The position numbers were made by a program, and so were the translations under genes. The notes under the pieces are model-generated. The model made no database searches and was not told where the DNA came from. It worked only from the letters and a program-made list of their open reading frames with translations. From the NCBI RefSeq assembly GCF_000981385.1, contig NZ_LATZ01000133.1, positions 1 through 64,000 of the forward strand: a DNA stretch of 64,000 bases. Reading direction: 5' to 3'. Source of the stretch: Bacillus sp. SA1-12. Lineage in GTDB: Bacteria > Bacillota > Bacilli > Bacillales > Bacillaceae. This document shows, one piece after another, positions 24,431-33,148 of this stretch (its first letter is position 1; each line of letters starts with the position of its first letter).

Positions 24431-25750
24431 CTATAGTTCTCTTCTCAGTGCTGAAAGTACATTAATATTTGTCGCTTTTACAGCAGGGCGCAATCCTGAA
24501 ATCATCGCTACTCCAATACTGATTACAACTGCAATAACCACAAGACTGACTGGGATATATGAGAATGTAATGTTAAATTCACCTTCACTGCCAGTAGCAG
24601 AATCGATGATAATTGGCAGAAGCATATTGGCAGCAATACTAATTCCATAGGAAATAATCACACCGATAATAGAACCGACAATGCCGATATAGGCACTTTC
24701 CATTAAAAATAATCGGCGTATGATCCCAGGTTGCGCCCCCAATGCTTTCATGATTCCAATTTCTTGAGTCCGTTCTGTTACAGCCATTGTCATCGTATTA
24801 AATATCCCTATTGAGGCAATTATAACAGCTACAGTTCCGACAAAGATTAATCCTGCCTTAAAGACATTAAAAAACAAGTTGACACTATCCAGTTCCTCGG
24901 TGATTGAGTAAACCATAAAACCTTTATCCTTCAAATCATTAGTAACTTGAGCCACATGTTCTAGGCCTGATGCATAAACGAGCACTTCACTATAAGGAAG
25001 CTCTGAAGCATCGACCCCTTCTTCCATGCTTGCAAACGATAAAATCTCTTCTTTTAACGATTCATCGATATAAATATTTGAGTCGATAACCCAATCCTTC
25101 GAAGGCTCTGCGGCAACACCGGCGATGGAGAAGGTATATGTTTTTGTTTCTTTCTTTCCTTCAACATCCTTTATAATGGTTATGGATATATCTTTACCAA
25201 CAAGATCTCCTTCATATCCAGTCGGTTCTTCTATAGGTCCATTTGATTTTTGCATTTCTTTTTCAAATGCTTCTTTTTCAGCCTCGGTCAATAAGCTTTT
25301 GGCAAAATGGTATCCGACAATTACTTCATTTTGAGCTTTAGGAACTTCCCCCTTTTCAAGCTTTAAATTCCCTTTCAGCTCTTCCTCCATATTCGTAATA
25401 GTGGGCGATACTTCTCCCTTACGGTTCTCGAACGTTACTTCAACAGGCAGATCAATATAGTTGCGGCGAACAACCGCTGTTACATGATCGGTATCTTCTA
25501 GCTCATCTAGATTTTCTTTTGTTATTTGTACAGCTGAACTCTCAATCTCTTTTCCCTCTACTCTAACCTCGGTAATGATTTGTTGTGAAGTAATCTCTTC
25601 TGTAATGCTTTTTTGAATTCCGAAACCGACAGATGCCAATACAATCAAAAAGGCACAAGCCATCGTTGTCGCTAGAATCGTCATAAACACTCTTAAACGA
25701 TTTTTCTTCATATTTTTCCACATGAATTTTAACTGATCATTAAACTTCAA
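24431..25750 (-). CDS. ytrF: MacB/FtsX-type ABC permease (YtrF-like)
   Basis: A 439-residue permease with one N-terminal membrane segment (FMTILATTMACAFLIVLASVG), a large extracytoplasmic domain (about residues 50-270) and three C-terminal segments, the FtsX/MacB layout. The GIFNTMTMAVTERTQEIGIMKALGA signature is intact. A TTG start at 25750 with AAAGGAGGTG 6 nt upstream is preferred over upstream codons. It overlaps the 3' end of the ATPase gene by 11 bp, implying translational coupling. With that ATPase it forms the YtrEF-type exporter or mechanotransducer module. Confidence 0.83.
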   Translation of the reverse strand: MKFNDQLKFMWKNMKKNRLRVFMTILATTMACAFLIVLASVGFGIQKSITEEITSQQIITEVRVEGKEIESSAVQITKENLDELEDTDHVTAVVRRNYIDLPVEVTFENRKGEVSPTITNMEEELKGNLKLEKGEVPKAQNEVIVGYHFAKSLLTEAEKEAFEKEMQKSNGPIEEPTGYEGDLVGKDISITIIKDVEGKKETKTYTFSIAGVAAEPSKDWVIDSNIYIDESLKEEILSFASMEEGVDASELPYSEVLVYASGLEHVAQVTNDLKDKGFMVYSITEELDSVNLFFNVFKAGLIFVGTVAVIIASIGIFNTMTMAVTERTQEIGIMKALGAQPGIIRRLFLMESAYIGIVGSIIGVIISYGISIAANMLLPIIIDSATGSEGEFNITFSYIPVSLVVIAVVISIGVAMISGLRPAVKATNINVLSALRREL

Positions 25751-26438
25751 CGAAGGCACCTCCTTTTGATAACACGCCATCTTGCAGATGGAATTGATGA
25801 TTGCTGATTTTTGCTACTTCTTCATCGTGTGTAATGATAAAAAAAGTAATTCCTTGTTCTTTATTAAGTTGTTGAATCAATGCTAAAATTTCCTTCTCCG
25901 TTTCAGAGTCAAGACTGCCAGTCGGCTCATCTGCTAAAATGATACTTGGCCTCGTGATTAAGGCCCGCGCAATACTTACCCGCTGCTGCTGGCCGCCTGA
26001 AAGCTCATTTGGATAATGCTCCGCATGGTTTTCCAAACCGACACTTTTCAATTGCTCCATCACTTGTTTCTTACGTTCCCCTGCATCAATCCCTTTTAAA
26101 GTAAGCGGTAATTCAACATTTTCAAATGTTGTTAGGCTGGGGATTAATTGAAAGCTTTGAAAAATAAAGCCAAAATTGTCCAGACGGAATTTCGCCCAAT
26201 TTTTTTCATTATAAGCAGTTACATTTGTTCCATTAATGATGATTTCTCCAGCAGAAGGGGATATATATCCTGAAATCAAATTAAGTAATGTCGACTTTCC
26301 AGAACCGCTGCGTCCTACAATAGAAGCTATTTCCCCTTTATTAATTTTTAAAGAAATATCCTTTAATACAGGTATGCTATTTTCATTTCCCTTTTTCCCC
26401 ACCTGAAAGGAATGACTTAAATTTCTTACTTCAATCAT
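25740..26438 (-). CDS. ytrE: ABC ATPase of the MacB/LolD type (YtrE-like)
   Basis: A 232-residue ATPase with Walker A GRSGSGKS, Q-loop FQSFQLIPSLT, signature LSGGQQQR, Walker B ILADEPT and the switch His in FFIITHDEE. Such ATPases drive MacB-like permeases; its cognate partner is the overlapping downstream gene. The start at 26438 is set by AGGAGGAG a few nt upstream. Part of the five-gene ytr-type operon led by a GntR regulator. Confidence 0.87.
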   Translation of the reverse strand: MIEVRNLSHSFQVGKKGNENSIPVLKDISLKINKGEIASIVGRSGSGKSTLLNLISGYISPSAGEIIINGTNVTAYNEKNWAKFRLDNFGFIFQSFQLIPSLTTFENVELPLTLKGIDAGERKKQVMEQLKSVGLENHAEHYPNELSGGQQQRVSIARALITRPSIILADEPTGSLDSETEKEILALIQQLNKEQGITFFIITHDEEVAKISNHQFHLQDGVLSKGGAFVEV

Positions 26439-26455
26439 TAGCTCTCCTCCTGGTC

Positions 26456-27421
26456 TCACTTTTTCTTTTTATAAATCACAAAATAGCTTACGATAAAACC
26501 TATAAAAGCCCCTATTGCTGCCCCAATAAAATAGCCAATCATGCTATTATCTTCCGAAGACAAATACCCAAAGGAACTAAAACCCAATATCCCTAATAAA
26601 ATAACAATCATTTGAACGGGTCTTTCAAACGGCTTCCAAATAAAGAATGAGCCATTTCGTTCAAATGGCTGTTTGACAAAGATGTATAAACCAAATGCAA
26701 AAAATAGCAAGATTTCAATAATTGGCGTAATATAGTCTTTGCTAATTAAAAAGTTATTTTTAAAAAACACATACGTAAGCGGGGTCATTTTGCTTATGAC
26801 TTCATAAAATTTTTCATTACTGTAAAGAACACTAGGCCCTGTAATGGCTTCAAGCTGCACAGTATATAAACCAAATAATAAAAACGGCAGGATCGCTACG
26901 GTTAATGCTACAAGACCTTGAGCAAACGCTGATCCAGTGATCGCTCCAGCTGATAATGTTAACGTATAAAACAAAAGTAAAGCCTCAATTAAATACGTAA
27001 AATAGCTTATAAAGTTATCAGAGTAGATGTCAGTATTCGTAATTATCAAGGCTGATAACCCGAATGAAATCAAACAGCTTATAAAAATAACACCAAAGCC
27101 AACGAGCCATTTAAAGAGAAAGATACTTTGTCGTGAAAAAGGCAGAGATAACGTATACTCTAATGAACCATTGCTGCGCTCATTTCCAATTTGTACTATG
27201 GCCAATGTAATAATTAAAACGTTAAAGAAAAAGGCAGGATCACTGAACTCAAAGTTAATCTCGTACATATCAGCATAATACTGGTCTTCTTTTAGATTCT
27301 TTAGTTCAAGATAATGTGTCCATATTCCAATGGGTATCCAGAAACCAATGGTTAAACACGTTAGTAAAAGCTGCACCCAATGCTGCCTAACCTCTTTACG
27401 TATTAATTCTCCGGCTACCAT
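26456..27421 (-). CDS. ytrC: ABC-2 type permease (YtrC/YtrD-like)
   Basis: A 321-residue membrane protein with about eight predicted membrane segments and the ABC-2 layout (QIGNERSNGSLEYTLSLPFSR near residue 77, a typical coupling segment). B. subtilis has two adjacent permeases, YtrC and YtrD, in this place; only one is present here. Its start overlaps the upstream ATPase gene by 7 bp and follows GGAGGG. It probably pairs with the YtrB-like ATPase as a homodimer. Confidence 0.78.
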   Translation of the reverse strand: MVAGELIRKEVRQHWVQLLLTCLTIGFWIPIGIWTHYLELKNLKEDQYYADMYEINFEFSDPAFFFNVLIITLAIVQIGNERSNGSLEYTLSLPFSRQSIFLFKWLVGFGVIFISCLISFGLSALIITNTDIYSDNFISYFTYLIEALLLFYTLTLSAGAITGSAFAQGLVALTVAILPFLLFGLYTVQLEAITGPSVLYSNEKFYEVISKMTPLTYVFFKNNFLISKDYITPIIEILLFFAFGLYIFVKQPFERNGSFFIWKPFERPVQMIVILLGILGFSSFGYLSSEDNSMIGYFIGAAIGAFIGFIVSYFVIYKKKK

Positions 27422-28293
27422 CTACGCTTCCCTCCAAACCTCGCAATAAATACTTCCTCAAGATTAACTGGAAGCTCGTTCCATATTTTTGGTGTCAGCG
27501 ACTCAAGCCACTTAGAATTTGCCAGATCATCGCGCTTTAAGATTACCGTATAGAAGACACCTGACGATTCCAAAATTGGAATTCCCTTTTCCCTTATCTT
27601 TAATTGGACATCTTCCTCAAAAGCAAGTTGTACTTTTACATAATCCTCTTTCAATTCCTCAACATTAATTACATTTGATAAGGTTTCTTCTTCCAAAAAA
27701 GCAATTCGATTACAAATTCGTTCAATATCCTCTAAACGATGGGAAGTGATCAAGATCGTTGTATTTCGATTTGCCACTTCATCAATCATCAATTGCATTA
27801 AATCATGCCTTGTTACAGCATCGATTCCGTCAGTCGGTTCATCTAGTAAAATTACAGCAGGACGAACAGCAAAGGCAAGAATAAGTGCCATTTGTTTTTT
27901 TAAACCTGTAGATAGCTCACGATATTTTTTCGTTTCTGGTAAGCCATAACGGTTCATTAATTCGTTAGCATATGTCACATCAAAATCAGGATAAATGTTT
28001 CGCAGGATTCGGATTAATTGTTTATACGTATATCTGTCATAAAAGGGCGTATGAACAGGCACATAGATGACCTTTCTTTTAATAAGTGGATATGCTTCAA
28101 TTAAACAATTTTCAAATTTTATTTCTCCCTCATCTGCTTGAATAATCGTCTGGATGCACCTAAGCAATGTAGTCTTTCCAGAACCGTTACGGCCAAGTAA
28201 ACCAAAGATTTCACCCGGTTCTAGAGTTAAATTAATATTTCTTAACACCTCAGTTCCATCAAGCGTTTTCGTCAGGTTTTTTATTTCCAGCAT
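27415..28293 (-). CDS. ytrB: ABC ATPase (YtrB-like)
   Basis: A 292-residue ATPase. Walker A GRNGSGKT (about residues 34-41), a degenerate signature STGLKKQMALILAF, Walker B VILLDEPTDGID and the switch His TSHRLEDIE are visible, as usual for ATPases of ABC-2 transporters. The C-terminal 80 residues form an accessory domain. The start at 28293 (GGAGGAG upstream) lies inside the 3' end of the GntR gene, so the two are translationally coupled. Confidence 0.85.
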   Translation of the reverse strand: MLEIKNLTKTLDGTEVLRNINLTLEPGEIFGLLGRNGSGKTTLLRCIQTIIQADEGEIKFENCLIEAYPLIKRKVIYVPVHTPFYDRYTYKQLIRILRNIYPDFDVTYANELMNRYGLPETKKYRELSTGLKKQMALILAFAVRPAVILLDEPTDGIDAVTRHDLMQLMIDEVANRNTTILITSHRLEDIERICNRIAFLEEETLSNVINVEELKEDYVKVQLAFEEDVQLKIREKGIPILESSGVFYTVILKRDDLANSKWLESLTPKIWNELPVNLEEVFIARFGGKRRW

Positions 28294-28675
28294 GGGTTTC
28301 TCCTCCCACTTCTTTCTTAATTTCATCAATCCACTCATGGATATGGCTGATATCTATTCCAGCATAAAATGCGTCAATGATGAGAGGCTTTAACTGTTCT
28401 TTTATCATTTCGATCTTCCCTTCATCAATCGTTTCTCTGGCATTATCAGATACAAATGTTCCTCTTCCGCGCAATGTTTCAATAATCCCCTGCCGTTCAA
28501 GCTCCTTATATGCTTTGCTGACTGTATTTGGATTAGCAATGATCATTGTTGATAATTCACGGACGGAAGGCAACTTATCTCCTGATTTTAACAACCCTTT
28601 AAAACAAAGCTCCTTCATCTGCTGAATGATTTGTTCATATATGGGAGTAGAACTTCTCGGATCAATTTGGATCAT
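28259..28675 (-). CDS. ytrA: GntR-family repressor (YtrA subfamily)
   Basis: A 138-residue regulator. An N-terminal GntR winged helix (TPIYEQIIQQMKELCFKGLL, then LPSVRELSTMIIANPNTVSKAY) is followed by a short effector/dimerisation region of about 60 residues, the YtrA subtype. In B. subtilis YtrA represses ytrABCDEF, which responds to cell-wall-active antibiotics. It overlaps the next gene by 35 bp. An imperfect inverted repeat (28720-28742) upstream fits its operator. Confidence 0.87.
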   Translation of the reverse strand: MIQIDPRSSTPIYEQIIQQMKELCFKGLLKSGDKLPSVRELSTMIIANPNTVSKAYKELERQGIIETLRGRGTFVSDNARETIDEGKIEMIKEQLKPLIIDAFYAGIDISHIHEWIDEIKKEVGGETHAGNKKPDENA

Positions 28676-28719
28676 CGTTTCTCCCTCTTTCTGTAAAATC
28701 TTATCATTTTATGTACCAT

Positions 28720-28742
28720 GTGTACTACATCAACTAATACAC
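28720..28742 (-). promoter_or_regulatory. YtrA operator candidate
   Basis: Imperfect inverted repeat GTGTATTA-N7-TAGTACAC, about 45 bp upstream of the repressor start, similar to the known YtrA target type. Confidence 0.6.
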
Positions 28743-28800
28743 TCAATACATTAATCTCTTTTATCATTTTTGTCAATTAAAAAAGGACCAAATTGGCCCT

Positions 28801-28968
28801 TTAGTTATTTTCAACTCTTTGCTTTGATTTTATCGGCTGCCCCTTTTTCGCATTCTGAGCTTTTGTTTGTATAACAGGATCTATATCTTGACCAAGCTCA
28901 AGATCATTGCTGTTTACGCCATTTTTCGTTTTTTGCTCGGGATTATTTTGTTTAGAACGCTTTTTCAT
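28801..28968 (-). CDS. Small hydrophilic protein of unknown function
   Basis: A 55-residue protein, very hydrophilic and free of Cys and Trp (MKKRSKQNNPEQKTKNGVNS at the start, basic at both ends). The ATG at 28968 follows a GGGGG-type site 6 nt upstream. It begins 11 bp after the ytzC stop on the same strand, so both are probably co-transcribed. The composition (many Asn, Gln, Lys) resembles small spore proteins, but I cannot assign a family. Codon structure and ribosome site support a real gene. Confidence 0.6.
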   Translation of the reverse strand: MKKRSKQNNPEQKTKNGVNSNDLELGQDIDPVIQTKAQNAKKGQPIKSKQRVENN

Positions 28969-28978
28969 GGCGATCCCC

Positions 28979-29242
28979 CTAGTGTCCTAATAAAATCATT
29001 TCATTTTGTAATGCTTGCAGCTGCAATCGCATCCGATAAAGCTGATCCTGCTGTTGATCGTTCGCACTAAGGGACAAATGATTAATATCATTTACGGCGT
29101 TTTCTAGTCCTTGTAATGCTTTTGTATATTCAGTTTCATTATAATGCTCCTGCTGGGCACCTGTCTCAAACTGTTCCCGTGCATAAACCAATGCTTCGTT
29201 ACAGCGTTGCAAGTATTCGTTAACGGATTGTCTTGTTGCCAT
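28979..29242 (-). CDS. ytzC: YtzC family protein (DUF2524)
   Basis: An 87-residue, highly charged alpha-helical protein starting MATRQSVNEYLQRCNEALVY, the signature of the YtzC/DUF2524 family found in Bacillaceae; function unknown. Glutamine-rich heptads suggest a short helical hairpin or coiled coil. GGAGGAGAG precedes the ATG. Position between ytrA and ytqA is the same as in B. subtilis. Confidence 0.8.
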   Translation of the reverse strand: MATRQSVNEYLQRCNEALVYAREQFETGAQQEHYNETEYTKALQGLENAVNDINHLSLSANDQQQDQLYRMRLQLQALQNEMILLGH

Positions 29243-29431
29243 CTGTATCTCTCCTCCAAACGATATGAAGTCAATTAAAGCTTCATCAATTTTATTGTTT
29301 GCAAGCTTGGCTAAAAACTTGACTAATAATAATTGGTAAGTTGGAAAGAAAACTGTTAATCAGCGAGTGATCATGATAAAATTTTTTGATGGATAAATTG
29401 ATAAATGAGGAAAATAAGGAGGTATTTTAAG

Positions 29432-30394
29432 TTGAAGCCATTTAATCCATTTCTGTATGCCTCTGACGATAAACGTTATCATACGTGGAATTACCATTTA
29501 CGCCATACATTCGGTCATAAAGTTTTTAAAGTAGCATTAGATGGCGGTTTTGATTGCCCTAATCGTGATGGCACTGTCGCATACGGCGGATGCACATTTT
29601 GCAGTGCAGCGGGGTCCGGTGATTTTGCTGGTAACCGAGCTGATGATCTTATTAAGCAATTTAATGAAATTAAAGAAAAGATGCATAAAAAATGGAAGGA
29701 CGGAAAATATCTTGCCTACTTCCAAGCTTATACAAATACACATGCCCCTGTTGAGGTGTTAAGAGAAAAATATGAAGCTGTCCTTGGATTGGACGGAGTT
29801 GTCGGATTATCTATCGCCACACGGCCTGATTGCCTTCCTGACGATGTTGTTGAATATTTAGCTGAGCTAAATGAGCGAACCTATTTATGGGTTGAACTTG
29901 GCCTGCAGACCGTTCACGAACGAACAGCTCTGCTGATTAACCGTGCCCATGATTTTTCTTGCTATGTTGAAGGTGTCAAAAAATTGCGCAAGCATGGAAT
30001 TCGTGTTTGTTCCCATATTATTAACGGCCTGCCTTTAGAAAATTACGAAATGATGATGGAAACAGCAAAAACAGTTTCAAACCTCGATGTTCAAGGGATT
30101 AAAATTCATCTATTACATTTGTTAAAAGGAACGCCGATGGTGAAGCAATATGAAAAAGGAAAGCTAGAATTCCTTTCACAGGATGAATATGTCAACCTGG
30201 TATGTGATCAGTTAGAAATGATTCCGCCTGAAATGATTGTCCATCGAATTACTGGTGATGGACCCATTGATTTAATGATTGGTCCGATGTGGAGTGTTGA
30301 TAAGTGGAGTGTATTAAATTCCATTGATGCTGAATTAAAAGCGAGGAATAGTTACCAAGGAAAATTTTATACAAAAGAAGGGATCATAACGTAA
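29432..30394 (+). CDS. ytqA: Radical SAM protein YtqA (TIGR01212 family), tRNA wobble modification
   Basis: A 320-residue radical SAM enzyme. The iron-sulfur cluster cysteines are Cys42, Cys54 and Cys57 (CPNRDGTVAYGGCTFC), a spacing typical of the TIGR01212 family rather than the classical CX3CX2C. Work on B. subtilis links YtqA (proposed name MnmL) with YtqB in late steps of mnm5s2U34 formation in tRNA. A TTG start at 29432 is preferred: AAGGAGG lies 9 nt upstream, while the earlier ATG has no site. It overlaps ytqB by one base (TAATG). Confidence 0.85.
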   Translation: MKPFNPFLYASDDKRYHTWNYHLRHTFGHKVFKVALDGGFDCPNRDGTVAYGGCTFCSAAGSGDFAGNRADDLIKQFNEIKEKMHKKWKDGKYLAYFQAYTNTHAPVEVLREKYEAVLGLDGVVGLSIATRPDCLPDDVVEYLAELNERTYLWVELGLQTVHERTALLINRAHDFSCYVEGVKKLRKHGIRVCSHIINGLPLENYEMMMETAKTVSNLDVQGIKIHLLHLLKGTPMVKQYEKGKLEFLSQDEYVNLVCDQLEMIPPEMIVHRITGDGPIDLMIGPMWSVDKWSVLNSIDAELKARNSYQGKFYTKEGIIT

Positions 30395-30966
30395 TGAAGC
30401 TACAACGAATTTTGCCCTTTGCGAAGCAGCTTCTGCAGAATGTTGCCGGACAGGGAGACATCGTCATTGATGCAACAATCGGCAATGGTCATGATACTGT
30501 ATTTTTAGCAATGCTTGTGGGAGAAAATGGCCATGTCTATGGGTTTGATATTCAAGCAGAAGCCATTAATAACACAACAGATCGGCTAAAGGCAGTGCAG
30601 CTAGACAAGCATGTGACACTCTTCCAACATGGACATGAGTATATAAAAGCAATAATCCCTACTGAACTTCACGGAAAGATTTCAGGTGCGATTTTTAATC
30701 TTGGTTATCTTCCTGGCGGTGACCAATCCATTGTCACCGTACCGGAAACAACAATTTCTGCAATTGATCAGCTTTTGGATATGTTAAAACCGGAAGGGAT
30801 GATTGTGATCGTGATTTATCACGGCCACGAAGAGGGAAAAGTTGAACGAGATGCTTTAATGGACTATGTCAAAACAATTAACCCAGCTGATGCTCATGTG
30901 TTACAATATCAATTTATTAATAAACAAAACAATCCGCCATACATCATCGCGATTGAAAAATGCTAA
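30394..30966 (+). CDS. mnmM: tRNA 5-aminomethyl-2-thiouridine methyltransferase (MnmM/YtqB)
   Basis: A 190-residue SAM-dependent methyltransferase of the rRNA-methylase-like YtqB family. Motif I is DATIGNGHDT (residues 27-36); NLGYLPGGD near residue 110 is the catalytic region. In B. subtilis YtqB methylates nm5s2U to mnm5s2U at tRNA wobble position 34. Start and ytqA stop share TAATG, so translation is coupled. A terminator follows 17 bp past the stop. Confidence 0.87.
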   Translation: MKLQRILPFAKQLLQNVAGQGDIVIDATIGNGHDTVFLAMLVGENGHVYGFDIQAEAINNTTDRLKAVQLDKHVTLFQHGHEYIKAIIPTELHGKISGAIFNLGYLPGGDQSIVTVPETTISAIDQLLDMLKPEGMIVIVIYHGHEEGKVERDALMDYVKTINPADAHVLQYQFINKQNNPPYIIAIEKC

Positions 30967-30982
30967 ATATCTGGCAGAAATA

Positions 30983-31008
30983 AGCAGCTTCTTTCACAGG
31001 AAGGTGCT
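30983..31008 (+). terminator. ytqAB terminator
   Basis: Stem AGCAGCTTC/GAAGGTGCT with one mismatch, followed by TTTTTTC. Confidence 0.8.
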
Positions 31009-31034
31009 TTTTTCAATTTCTTTTTCCAGATAAA

Positions 31035-31067
31035 AAAGGCATCTTTGCTAGCAAGCAAGATGCCTTT
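31035..31067 (-). terminator. ytpB terminator
   Basis: Stem AAAGGCATCTT/AAGATGCCTTT with an inner TGCTAGCA palindrome; T run on the minus strand, 27 bp past the ytpB stop. Confidence 0.85.
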
Positions 31068-31093
31068 ATAAATAGACTTTTGCATAAGGGTCT

Positions 31094-32173
31094 TTAAGAA
31101 CTTTTCTTCCAAGGAAGTTTTTGAAAAGCACGATAAGCCCTGCCATTTACATAAAAAAAGTACGAGGTCATTCCACCGAGCTTTATGAGCCTTTTTGCTA
31201 TTTTATGCAGTTCTTTATGTGAAGCGACCTTATCATCAGATAAATAAACACCTAATAAACCGCGGTTAATCAGCTTATGAAAGTTTTCATGAGGAATACC
31301 TGATAAATGGTGGTCAGCTTTCTCAACAAAATGCTCGAGTCTATTCATCATCACTGACTCTGAATCATAATAGCTGCAAAAGTTCAAATCTCCGCCAATT
31401 TCGTCTTCTTCCTGGTCAATTAAATAATCAAGTAAAATGTGAAGACCTTGGACATATGGAAAATAACTCTCCCTGATTTGAGTAGCTTGTTTTTCTTCAA
31501 AATCTTCATGAAAAGCATAGGCTACTAAACAAAAAATCCCAAGAGTTGACCCTGTACATGCTGAAAATTCGTACCATTCCATTTCAGGTAAATTTTCTTT
31601 ATGCTGTTCAAACCAATTCTCTAGCCTTGGCACTCTTTCTTCCTTTTTCACATGCTTATGAACTTGCAAATCACAATAATAGCTTGACAATTCAAGTAAG
31701 TATTTTGAAATGACGGGGTAATGCTCTAAATCTGATAGAACATTTTGACAGGTTTGAACAAGCTTATGTAAGTATCCGCCATCGTCCTGCTCCTCCCGAA
31801 ATTGGTAATAATTCTTACAGGGAGCTCCACATGTCAAAGCATCAAGCATCGATTGGTGCAGCATTCTAAAATCTACCGGGTCTAACGAAGTACTGCGGTC
31901 GCAAAGATTATCCAAGTAATCACTTATCGTTTGATAAGCCACAATGAATTCAATGCACTGCTGCAGATTTGGCCCGGATATAATAGACAATATCCCTCCG
32001 CCTTCACAATGAAATCCCTTTTTATCAATACTTGCGATCGCTTGATTTTTCAGCTCCTTATTTGGAATTTTTTCCGCTTGCTCTCTCCAATAATTAATAT
32101 AAAAATGAACAATTGGAAAAACTTCTCGATATACTTTTTTCATGAGTCTAATTGGATGCTGTGGTACTGTCAA
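31094..32173 (-). CDS. ytpB: Tetraprenyl-beta-curcumene synthase (DUF2600)
   Basis: A 359-residue terpene synthase of the YtpB family (class IB), which cyclises C35 polyprenyl diphosphate to tetraprenyl-beta-curcumene, the precursor of sporulenol-type sesquarterpenes in Bacillus. The protein is alpha-helical with the acidic stretches DYLDNLCDRST and DYLIDQEEDEIGGD expected for metal-diphosphate binding. The start is uncertain: a TTG at 32173 gives the family-like N-terminus TVPQHPIRLMKKVY with AGAGG about 11 nt upstream, whereas a GTG four codons earlier overlaps that site. Confidence 0.85.
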   Translation of the reverse strand: MTVPQHPIRLMKKVYREVFPIVHFYINYWREQAEKIPNKELKNQAIASIDKKGFHCEGGGILSIISGPNLQQCIEFIVAYQTISDYLDNLCDRSTSLDPVDFRMLHQSMLDALTCGAPCKNYYQFREEQDDGGYLHKLVQTCQNVLSDLEHYPVISKYLLELSSYYCDLQVHKHVKKEERVPRLENWFEQHKENLPEMEWYEFSACTGSTLGIFCLVAYAFHEDFEEKQATQIRESYFPYVQGLHILLDYLIDQEEDEIGGDLNFCSYYDSESVMMNRLEHFVEKADHHLSGIPHENFHKLINRGLLGVYLSDDKVASHKELHKIAKRLIKLGGMTSYFFYVNGRAYRAFQKLPWKKSS

Positions 32174-32248
32174 AGGAGGTGTCACCTCTTGTAAATTTTT
32201 TTGAAGATATGGCTTTATAATAAGAGTCCTTCCCTCATCTTACGCTTA

Positions 32249-33055
32249 TTACATACTGATATCTTCTGTTTTAGGACAATGTGCGTCAAAAAAACGTTTT
32301 GCTGTTTCAAATACTTCATCACGCTCAGGCTCGCTAAAAATTTCATGATAAAAACCTTTCCATTCCTTATAGGATTTTTCCATAATGTCGACCTTGTTAA
32401 ACCATTCCTTTACCAATGATTTATCCACAATTTTATCTTCTCCGCCTTGCATAAGGAGCAAAGGAATGTCCTGGAATTTTTTTACTTGATTCTGCGCTTC
32501 TTCCATTGCCTTTATTAATTCACGATACCATCTAACTGAAACCTTTGTCACATATAAAGAATCATTTTCATCTGTTTCCTGAACAGCTTTGTTTCGTGTT
32601 GCAATTGAGATGCTTAATTTAGATTCTACCTTAAAAGTCGGGGCAATTATATTAAGACCTCTTGAAGCAAGCTCTAACGCTTTGTTCGGTTTGTATACAA
32701 TCCCTAAACAAGGTGACGAAAGAATTACAGCTTTTACTTCATGATGCTTTTCCTGAAGAGCTCGAATAACAATAAGTCCTCCCATGCTATGACCAAGTAA
32801 AAATAAAGGCAAGCCAAATTTTTTCGCTTCTTTTATCCAGGCGTTCACCTCAATTATATATTCGTCAAATGATTGAATATGTCCTCTTCTTCTTGTCGTC
32901 GTTCCTTGTCCAGGCAAATCCCCCATCACGACATGGTATCCAGACAATTTCCACATTTCTACAAGCCATTTATAGCGGCCATGATGTTCAGCAGCTCCAT
33001 GAACAATTACAATCACGCCTTTAGGCTGTTCAACCTCAGATTCCCATTTCCACAT
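32249..33055 (-). CDS. ytpA: Lysophospholipase YtpA (alpha/beta hydrolase)
   Basis: A 268-residue alpha/beta hydrolase. The nucleophile elbow is GHSMG with Ser90; HGAAEHHGRY (residues 19-28) forms the oxyanion region, and Asp/His near the C-terminus (GEDKIVD, FYHEIF) complete the triad. B. subtilis YtpA is a lysophospholipase linked to the lysophospholipid antibiotic bacilysocin. The ATG at 33055 follows AAAGGAGAGG; an earlier in-frame ATG would precede that site. It lies upstream of ytpB on the same strand. Confidence 0.87.
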   Translation of the reverse strand: MWKWESEVEQPKGVIVIVHGAAEHHGRYKWLVEMWKLSGYHVVMGDLPGQGTTTRRRGHIQSFDEYIIEVNAWIKEAKKFGLPLFLLGHSMGGLIVIRALQEKHHEVKAVILSSPCLGIVYKPNKALELASRGLNIIAPTFKVESKLSISIATRNKAVQETDENDSLYVTKVSVRWYRELIKAMEEAQNQVKKFQDIPLLLMQGGEDKIVDKSLVKEWFNKVDIMEKSYKEWKGFYHEIFSEPERDEVFETAKRFFDAHCPKTEDISM

Positions 33056-33148
33056 GACTGCTGCCTCTCCTTTCCATCCATTCAATAAATCTCTGTTATA
33101 ATATTAGTACGAAAATACATATTCTTTCCATAAGAAAGGGTTGAAAAA

